Positions 57,051 to 64,000 of a DNA stretch of 64,000 bases are shown here, one piece after another (the stretch's first letter is position 1; each line of letters starts with the position of its first letter). Both the position numbers and the translations under genes were made by a program. Under the pieces are notes generated by a model. That model had not been told where the DNA came from, did not search any database, and worked only from the letters and a program-made list of their open reading frames with translations. The stretch is from Dactylorhiza incarnata (lineage: Eukaryota > Streptophyta > Magnoliopsida > Asparagales > Orchidaceae), in NCBI GenBank assembly GCA_033032865.1, contig JAWHQI010000329.1, positions 744,001-808,000 on the forward strand, written 5' to 3'.

Positions 57051-57265
57051 TTGCGCAAGCAAACTGCAGCCAGCAGTTTGCGCAAGCAAACTGCTGCTGG
57101 TAGCAGTTTGCTGCTGCAGTTTGCTTGCGCAAACTGCTGCTGGCAGCAGTTTGTTGCTGTTGCAGTTTGCGCAATGCTTGCGCAAACTGCTGGCTGCAGT
57201 TTGCGCAAGCAAGCAAACTGCAGCAGCAGTTTGCGCAAACTGCTGCCAGTTTGCTGCTGCAGTTC
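57051..57265. repeat. Palindromic array of CAGTTTGC/GCAAACTG
   Basis: About 215 bp made almost only of GCAGTTTGCGCAAGC, GCAAACTGCTGCTGG and related pieces: eight CAGTTTG and about six CAAACTG. It can fold on itself in many registers. The Cys/Ala/Gln-rich frames across it on both strands are artefacts. Confidence 0.75.
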
Positions 57266-57925
57266 CGGTGATAAATTGTGTGTGTGCGTGTGCAAGAGAC
57301 AAAAATCATACAAATCATCCTTCGTTAACGGCATGTTTTGTTTGAACCCTAGAGAATGTAAAGGCAATTTAATTCAAAATTCATATTTTGTGATTGGTTA
57401 CAATATATAATTAATAAACATTTAAATTTACGTCAGAAATATGTGCAAGTGTATTTCCTCATAATAATAACTAACATAAAGGGCAAGGGTCTTCTGACTT
57501 CTATGCACAATATTTCCTTCAAATCAAATAGAGGAAAGGGCGCGCGTTTGGGTTTGAAGGAATTAAGCGTGGTGTTTGATTCGAATGTAAATAACTGTTT
57601 ACATTCAACTTCTCATCAATCAAACTAGCACGTGAAAACCAAATTTTCTTCACTACTCTAATTTTGATTACCTTTACATTTACTCACTTTCAATCCTTCC
57701 TAACAAAAAGAGCCCAAATCTTTAGTAGAACTAATTAGGAACGATAGGCATTAATAAGCATACCATGCTTCTTTTTCGTAATCTCTTATCTTGAGTCGAA
57801 CGGCTCCCATCGCCCCCGGAGGCGCGCCTAAGTTTGCCCCCAAGAATTCCGCTCTCCAGAGAAGAAATTGGCTACGGGAAACACGAGTTTCAGAATTGGC
57901 GAGGATAGGTTAATAAAATGATACA
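57266..57925. other. No gene recognised
   Basis: AT-rich. A GC-richer piece at 57800-57900 gives, on the minus strand, a short frame starting MGAVRLKIRDYEKEAWYAY, not recognised. Confidence 0.3.
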
Positions 57926-58470
57926 TTACAGTGGGAGAAAATGAACCTCATGCTTGCTGATGGGAGTGGTGGCTGGCTCTGGCACTTTCCCGGTGGCCAC
58001 CTGCCCGCTGCGAATTGATTCGCTTATATGCGCTTCAGACCGCCCACGTGTGCGGGTGAGATCTGATCCAATGGAGTGCAGGCAGCCGTAGGTAGAGCCA
58101 TCCTTCCTGTTGTGATCTAAAATGAAAGGAAAATTATTTGCAGATATATCAAAGAATATGAAGATAAAATGATCTTCATTCAAATAATTAAATTACAATA
58201 GAAAGGCCGCAGATGAAAAAAGAACCTTCGAGCTGATGGTCATCGATGGTGAACTCGTATGGCTGGGTTTCAATCTCCTGCAACAAAGTGGGTTTTTTCT
58301 CAAGGAAGGGATATATGGCTCTACAATCTTAAATGTATGCATTTTCAAGAGATCACCTGAATTCCCAACAACAGCACATGTCCTGAACTGCTGCGGATGA
58401 AAAGGACTTGTAAGGCATCTTACAACGTAACTGTGCAATCCACCTGGAAAGCATCCACCTCCTGCAATAA
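57926..58470 (-). pseudogene. Gene fragment resembling plant sialyltransferase-like protein, with flanking exon-like pieces
   Basis: 58438-58360 reads HSYVVRCLTSPFHPQQFRTC, continuing AVVGNSGDLLK. CAVVGNSGDLL is the core of sialyl motif L in plant sialyltransferase-like Golgi proteins. A GT in AATTCAG/GTGATCTC could be a donor inside the motif. Two further exon-like pieces follow on the minus strand: EIETQPYEFTIDDHQLEG (58277-58207, after TTGTTGCAG) and HNRKDGSTYGCLHSIGSDLT, then RTRGRSEAHISESIRSGQ (about 58118-57926, after TTTCATTTTAG), not recognised. No complete gene is present. The position between a CACTA terminus and transposase exons suggests capture. Confidence 0.45.
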
Positions 58471-58838
58471 TAATGCCTCAAACTACACACACCCAAGCAG
58501 AACTTGGTTCAGGAAATCCACCAAATACGTGGGATGCACCAACTATATGTCTCTTTGAATAATCAATCCAACCTCATCCTATACCCATGCCCTTATAGAC
58601 AGTCATGACACATTCTAATTTTCTAGATAAAGCACAGAAACATGAATAAAATAGCTCACAACCAAAGTCCAAACAGAACATCAACTAGTGCACAACAAAT
58701 CATATGAATGCAAATCAACATGGAATGAAAATTAACAAACAACCCATTAAACATGAAGAGTGAAATTAGTAGCATAAATTATCATAGGAAACATGGTCGC
58801 ATTTATGGTGCAAAAAATATAATCCTGCAAACAAGACA

Positions 58839-60673
58839 TTACTCAAAAGCAACATAAGATGAGTTGTTTGCATTCCTTGTCCCATGTCCGCTAACGACAT
58901 CTCCTGGAGATTGGATCCCTGTCATCAATCCAGCAAGAATAGATTCTGAATCAAGATTAGGAATGACACGTTGTAGGTTGATTAAGACTGTTGAAAGAAT
59001 CTCCTGCGTCAATTCAGCCTTAACCCTTGATGTGATAGACTTCACAAGGTCTACCGGAACTTTTACGTTGATGCCATCAACCAATGTTGCACCAGTACTT
59101 GATGATGATGCCTTCAAATCAGATTTAGTCACACCCTTTCCCATTAGCCTGACACGACCCAGACGATCTTTCTGCATAACAACATTGAACGGATCATTTG
59201 TGCTACAATTCTCTTCCTGTTGCGCTTGCAATTGCTCCATTTCAGCATGTATTACAACTTATATAGTTTAGTAATTAATAATATAAACACCAAAGACTTG
59301 AGCAAGATAACATGCATAATTACAATTTTTCTTTGGGTATATTCAAAGGATTTCTTGTACTCTCGGGTAAGAACTCTTTTGCGGGTCTCGGTAAACATTT
59401 GCACTGCTGTGGGAGGTTCTTTGTTTGCATTAGCTTTTTGCTATAAATGACAATAGAATAAATATTAAGCTACAAATAGGAAGCTCTGAATTCCTGAATC
59501 ACAAAATCACACACCAACTCATTTCTTAAGCATGCAAAACTTGTTCGGCCTGTTGTGTGCATATTTTTTTGCTTTTTCCGGCATCGCTTATTTCTTCTTG
59601 CTAATTTCTGCACATTATCAAAATGTATCGTCTTCCAAATAGAAAGAAAAAAGGAAAGGTCAAACCAAAATAATTATAAAAATAAACATAACATACCTTA
59701 TATTACTTGGACCCTAATATCTCGATAAATCCCTTGAATTGTTCTTCGGGAATACCTTTGGGTCGATTCAAGAGTCTCTCCTTGTCATTGTCATATGGCT
59801 TATAAAACTTATGTTTGATTATGTTCTTATATCTTCGCCAACTCCTATTAATTGTTGCAAGAGTCCACTTCTTTCCTTCATCTGGAATAATCCACTTTTT
59901 CTACCCAAAAATAATTATTTTTTTGGAAATTAATTTATAAACAGAAATTAACCGATAAAAAAATGTTAGCAACTTACTTGCACATAACTCCACATCTTTT
60001 CTTTAGTGTTCAGCAACCTCCAATCTGTACAATCTATACGACAAAGACTTGGAATTCGAGCCAATGTACCCAAAAAGCTTGCAAATTGGTTCACTACTGT
60101 TCTATCAGGGCCTATTGGCTGGTTGTGCTCATTTAAAATAATGACAACACTATGCTCAAACTTTCTACTGTATATCTCTTTCATCATGGTTCGGCCCCTA
60201 CACTTTTGTGCTTCAGGTGCTGCAAAAATCAAAGAATATCATAATTAGATGTTGATTAAAAGAGAACAACGTTAACAAATTAAGAAAACACTCCACACAC
60301 ACATACCTTTCTCTGTCTCTGGATTTGTCTCTTTCCCTATCTCTTTACCAGGCATACTTTCTTCATGTAGGTCCACGTCAAGATTATTTAGTTCCTCCTC
60401 TAGAACTAAATCTTCGCAAATATCTGGCTCTAAATTTAAATCCTTCTCCTCAAAAACATGAGGTAGATCTACATCATCATCCTCAACATTATTAAGTTCA
60501 TCATCGACAAATTCTGGATCTTGACACTGCTCTTCAAGATGAGGTGCATCTATTTGTAACAAATCTTCATTCGTTGTTTGGAATGCTCCTTTCCTTGATC
60601 TTGTTTTCATTCTTAAATAATGGACCATCGAGCCCGGTTTACAATATTTAACAGGTTGTTTGGACTGCTTCAT
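58839..60673 (-). pseudogene. CACTA-encoded protein, Transposase_24-like, multi-exon
   Basis: Minus-strand pieces in order: 60673-60272 (MKQSKQPVKYCKPGSMVHYL, then a very acidic stretch); 60232-59966 (GPDRTVVNQFASFLGTLARI, LCRIDCTDWRLLNTKEKMWS); about 59900-59700 (KKWTLATINRSWRRYKNIIK, HKFYKPYDNDKERL); about 59620-59520 (KNMHTTGRTSFACLRNEL); 59440-59300 (PPTAVQMFTETRKRVLTREY); 59240-58839 (DPFNVVMQKDRLGRVRLMGK, GVTKSDLKASSSS). The order and motifs are those of the plant En/Spm TNPA-type (Ptta/Transposase_24) protein, which binds subterminal repeats. Exon borders are approximate. No TNPD-like transposase was found. The CACTA end at 55971 is in the right place to be its 3' terminus. Confidence 0.7.
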
Positions 60674-60804
60674 TGCTTGAGTTATCCAAAATATTTAACA
60701 ACTGTTTCAGGAAATAAACTATGCATTAAAGTATTTGTGAAACCAAAATTATTATAATATAGAGAAAGTCAAAAATATAGGTTTCTGCAGACAACACCTG
60801 CTGC

Positions 60805-61010
60805 ACATACACACACCTGCCGACTACACCTGCTGCACATACACACACACACACACCTTGCTGCACACATGCACATTCGTGCACATACACACACACACAC
60901 ACACACTTGCTGCACATACACACACACACACTTGCTGCACATACACACACACACATTCCTGCACATACACACACACACATGTTGCACATACACACACTTT
61001 TCTGCACATA
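60805..61010. repeat. (CA)n-rich microsatellite array
   Basis: Runs of (CA)n separated by TTGCTGCACAT or TTCCTGCACAT at intervals of about 30 bp, making a higher-order repeat. The Cys/Val-rich minus-strand frames are artefacts. Confidence 0.85.
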
Positions 61011-61629
61011 CACATGATGCGTGTCGGCAAGTGCACCGGTCGCTGTCAAGTAATAAATGTGGAGAGTGGGCTCCCCGAATGTCGGTCTCTTGAGGAATGC
61101 AGGTTGGGTGAACGAAACGCGTAGCGTGACTCTTGTTACACAAGCAAAACACACATGAAAAAGGGGGGGTTCTTGGTTGGGTTTCCTAATCTTAACAACA
61201 ACAAAAAGAGATGCGGGTCGAAAACACCGCTTCGCAAGGTGAGATGGATGCAACGGCCGCGATGCCGTGCTTCGTGAGGCGGAATGGAGTGTGTTCTAGC
61301 GCGAAAGGGTGAGGGTCGTAAACACCTCTTCACAACCGTCGTTAGCTCTTGCTAACACGGAACAAACACCTTGCGTGCGTGTGCGAGTGAGTGAGTGAGA
61401 ACGGAGTGAATCACAAGCAAACCATGAAGAACAACAAGGAAACATTCATTTCAACAAACATCATCATAATATTCGAGTTTACACGGTTCAACGAGTACAA
61501 TGGAGGAAAGAGGAAAGAAATAACCGATGGTGAAGACTAGCGGTCGTTCACGGCCGGAATGGTAGGTTGTCGGGCTACCTCCGGACTCGGGCGGACTATG
61601 CTTCCGGCGTAGAGAGCTGTCACGATCTC
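61011..61629. repeat. Repeat-like sequence, possibly Gypsy-derived
   Basis: GTCGGCAAGTGCACCGGTCG, then CTGTCAAGTAATAAA, resembles from memory a sequence common in large plant Gypsy elements. No coding domain is attached. Not verified. Confidence 0.3.
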
Positions 61630-64000
61630 TGTAACGCCCCAGGTTTTCTTACTATTATTTTAAATGAACATATGAAATTAATAATAATTATTTTAAAACG
61701 AAATATTAATTCGAGCCGTCGAGGCGAGAGGGCGTTACCGCTCGGGAGCGTCGTCGTCAATCCGACGTTTTTGATTCTAGGTAGAGGCGTATATGCAGGT
61801 ATATATATGGACATACATATATACATGTATATAGGTTCTTATGTAGGTAAATTTATGTGTGCAGAAATTTATATAAATACATGTATATATATAAATATAT
61901 AAATTTGTCATATATAGAATTCTGATTTTTTATAAATAAAAGTTATTTAATATATATATATATATTATTTTATATCATATAAAAGTTAAGAGAAAGGAAA
62001 TGAAGATACCTGCGGCTGCCTTTCTACCCCCTCCCCGATAAAACCCTTCTTGCCGAGTGAGTGGAGCGCGAGAGCTAGGGTTTCCTCAACTTCGCCGGCG
62101 TCAGAGGTGTAGACCGTCGGAGGAGCCAATTTGGAGATCGCCGGAGCTGGTCTTCTTCGTCGGAGGGTTGGATCGGAGAGTTTTCCTCGAAGTCGGGGTG
62201 TTTGCGGGCCGAGGTGGGCTTTCCGGCAAGCTCTTCGTGTAAATCCGAGGCAAGAAAACTCTTCCTCCTCCTTCCCCCTCCATCTCATTCCTGGTTATAT
62301 AGATAATTTAGTCCTTCGCGGGTATTGTTCTACTGTGTGTGCCTCTTCTTTATTTGCTTAATCCTGCTAGTTTTTTTTCTATATCAAACGGCTAGTGATG
62401 ACGAGCAGTAGAAATCCCCATTCCCAACCTCTCACTTATAGTTGGACAATAGAAAACAATGGTTATTAGCAACACAGATGGTGGGTTTGGAAAAAAAAAA
62501 TGGAAATAATACAAGCTGACAAGAGGAAAGGAAGCTCAATCTTAGCATTAAGGAAAGTGAAGTGGTGTAAAGATGCGATGATGTTGTTTGTCATCTTCCA
62601 CCTGATCGATTATGATGAACATATATTTCTTTTTATATATTTGTTATAGCTTGGGGTTATTATGTAATAAGCTCTTAGTGTAGTTCAGGCTTTCAATTGT
62701 CAAGCAATTTCCATAAATAGATCTTTAAGCAATTTCCACTTCAATTGTCAAGAAATTTTTATATGCGGCAGATTCCTCTAAATTCGTTAACAAATTTCTG
62801 GTTTTGTGTGTGTGGCCGATCCCCTCTAGTCTTGGTTTGCAAAATTTCTGGATTTTAGACCTATGTCAGAATCTATATAAAATTTCCTGGATCTATACCT
62901 ATGGCTGCTAGTATTCCTCCGGGAAATCTGTTTTGTTATAACTATTCTGGGCTGTGGCTGCTAGTATCCTTTCAGGAAAGCTGTTTATATATATATATAC
63001 TTTCCCTGCTAGCACATGTTGAGATTTCACTAGCAGATTTCTTGTAATTCCTGTTAACATCAATTGGGGTTATGCTAGCTATTTTGTTACAATTTCTGTT
63101 AACATCTTGTTGGGTTTATGCTAGCTGCTTTTATGATTCCTGTTAACATGTATGATTGGGATGTGCTAGTAGTTCCTCCAAGCTCCTATTGTCACCTATT
63201 TCGGGTTTATCTTGATTTTACGCGGGGTTCATATTGGTTAAGTTCCAAATCGTGGTTGCTTGTTAAATTATGCATATTCCTCATATAATTAGCTAAAAGT
63301 ATGGAGGGTTTGCTAGCTTGGGGTGCGGTTATGGCATTTAGTTTGGCTTGTTTTCTCACTATTTTAATTGGGGGGCTGCGGTTATGAAATCCGTTTGGAG
63401 CTAATCTCTTTCTCTCCCTCCTCTTCTCTTATCTCTATGTTCATTTCTGGATTTAGGATGTTTTCTCTATGGTGTCGGCAATTGTGTTAAATTCCGAAAA
63501 AATTAGGACTTGTACTTCTTTCTCTTCATCCTTTTTCTCACTCACCATTTCATTCTCAAGTTAAATAATACACTCTAAAGTTTGTTTTGAGGCTAGTTGT
63601 TACTCTGCTCATAGCTTGGGGTAAATTCGGATTTGGGGTTTGAGTTAAAGGGTATTTTTTTCTGTGGTTTATCTCGCTATGGGTTTGCGGTTGAGCTTCA
63701 TGTAGAATTCATATTATATTCTGTTAGGGGTTCTTGCCAAGCATGGCTGGCTATTGTGTGTGCAATCTTTATTGGGTATTTAAATGGAAGGTGAATGTAT
63801 GATCATGTATAGTGGCCGACTAAAACATTTAATGTGGGGAGTGTTGCATTGCATGTGCATCCTTTCGGGAGCAATTTCAGATCTTTGTATGGTTTTCGTT
63901 AAGGGTTGTTTGTGTTTAGAGGCTCGTACCTAAGATTTTCCTCCTTAGACAACTCCTATCGAGTCGTTGTAGTAGACATAAGAGTTAGGTCGTAGCTAAT
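61630..64000 (+). mobile_element. Probable start of a long LTR (chromovirus-like), runs off the window
   Basis: TGTAACGCCCCAGGTTTTCT is the kind of start used by long LTRs of plant Tekay/Del-type Gypsy elements, which can exceed 2 kb. The following 2.3 kb has no convincing gene: a (TA)-rich stretch (61860-61970), a leader-like GAGCTAGGGTTTCCTCAACT (62072), then T-rich sequence with repeated GCTGCTAGTATYCYTYC and CCTGTTAACAT motifs (62900-63150). An ordinary plant 5' UTR with a long first intron starting at about 62060 is an alternative. Confidence 0.35.

Noticed and set aside
57001..57410. Cys/Ala/Gln-rich ORFs on both strands
   Set aside because: They are translations of the CAGTTTGC palindromic array; both strands give similar frames.
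60726..61253. Cys/Val-rich ORFs that look like small secreted cysteine-rich proteins
   Set aside because: They arise from the (CA)n microsatellite and have no conserved arrangement.
62057..62361. Start of a host gene near the right edge
   Set aside because: Frames are short and not family-like; the TGTAACGCCCC start suggests an LTR, though a 5' UTR is not excluded.

Overview
The window is nuclear DNA of a flowering plant. Evidence: plant-type genes (dirigent, DUF761, and a chloroplast RNA-binding protein with a transit peptide), GT-AG introns with CTAAC-like branch points, and dense plant transposons (Copia, Gypsy chromovirus, PIF/Harbinger with Tourist-like MITEs, CACTA, MULE, hAT MITE, SINE). 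The species cannot be decided from the sequence.

The main result is one host gene that is easy to miss. On the minus strand, four exons (53248-52946, 42279-42178, 42070-41771, 25185-25147) join in phase into a 247-residue chloroplast protein with two RRM domains. It matches the plastid-specific ribosomal protein 2 family (PSRP2, also called cS22). A 744-bp coding sequence is spread over about 28.1 kb because intron 1 (10.7 kb) and intron 3 (16.6 kb) are filled with transposons. Everything between 25.2 and 52.9 kb is therefore intronic to a gene that looks intact. The last exon codes for only 12 residues.

Layout. 1-2.3 kb: Copia gag debris (minus) next to an orphan exon of a V-ATPase subunit G gene. 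2.3-4.1 kb: LTR-like GC-rich sequence and AT-rich DNA. 4221-4790: an intact single-exon dirigent gene. 5.3-6.8 kb: an internally deleted Copia with 50-bp tandem repeats in its LTR, abutting a broken MULE transposase (6.8-7.35 kb). 9217-9798: an intact DUF761 gene (minus). 9.9-13.2 kb: foldback elements, simple repeats and a solo LTR. 13.86-19.57 kb: a nearly complete Copia with 165-bp LTRs and a tandem-repeat leader. 19.6-25.1 kb: solo LTR, foldback MITEs and Tourist MITEs. 25.15-53.25 kb: PSRP2. Its intron 3 holds an internally deleted Copia (about 27.3-30.45 kb) and a chromodomain Gypsy (30567-41047, TSD GAATG) with a 5-kb Copia nested in its integrase (34944-39949, TSD CAAAC). Its intron 1 holds a non-autonomous LTR element, a 3.67-kb PIF/Harbinger element (TSD TTA), a decayed Gypsy, a Copia RNase H remnant and a pair of Tourist MITEs. 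53.7-54.2 kb: a hAT MITE. 55.35 kb: a SINE. 55.97-60.7 kb: CACTA-type sequence with Transposase_24-like exons and a piece resembling a plant sialyltransferase-like gene. 61.6 kb to the end: probably a long LTR.

Apart from the dirigent gene, the DUF761 gene and PSRP2, nearly all coding signal belongs to transposons. Most of their reading frames are broken, often where a tryptophan codon is expected.
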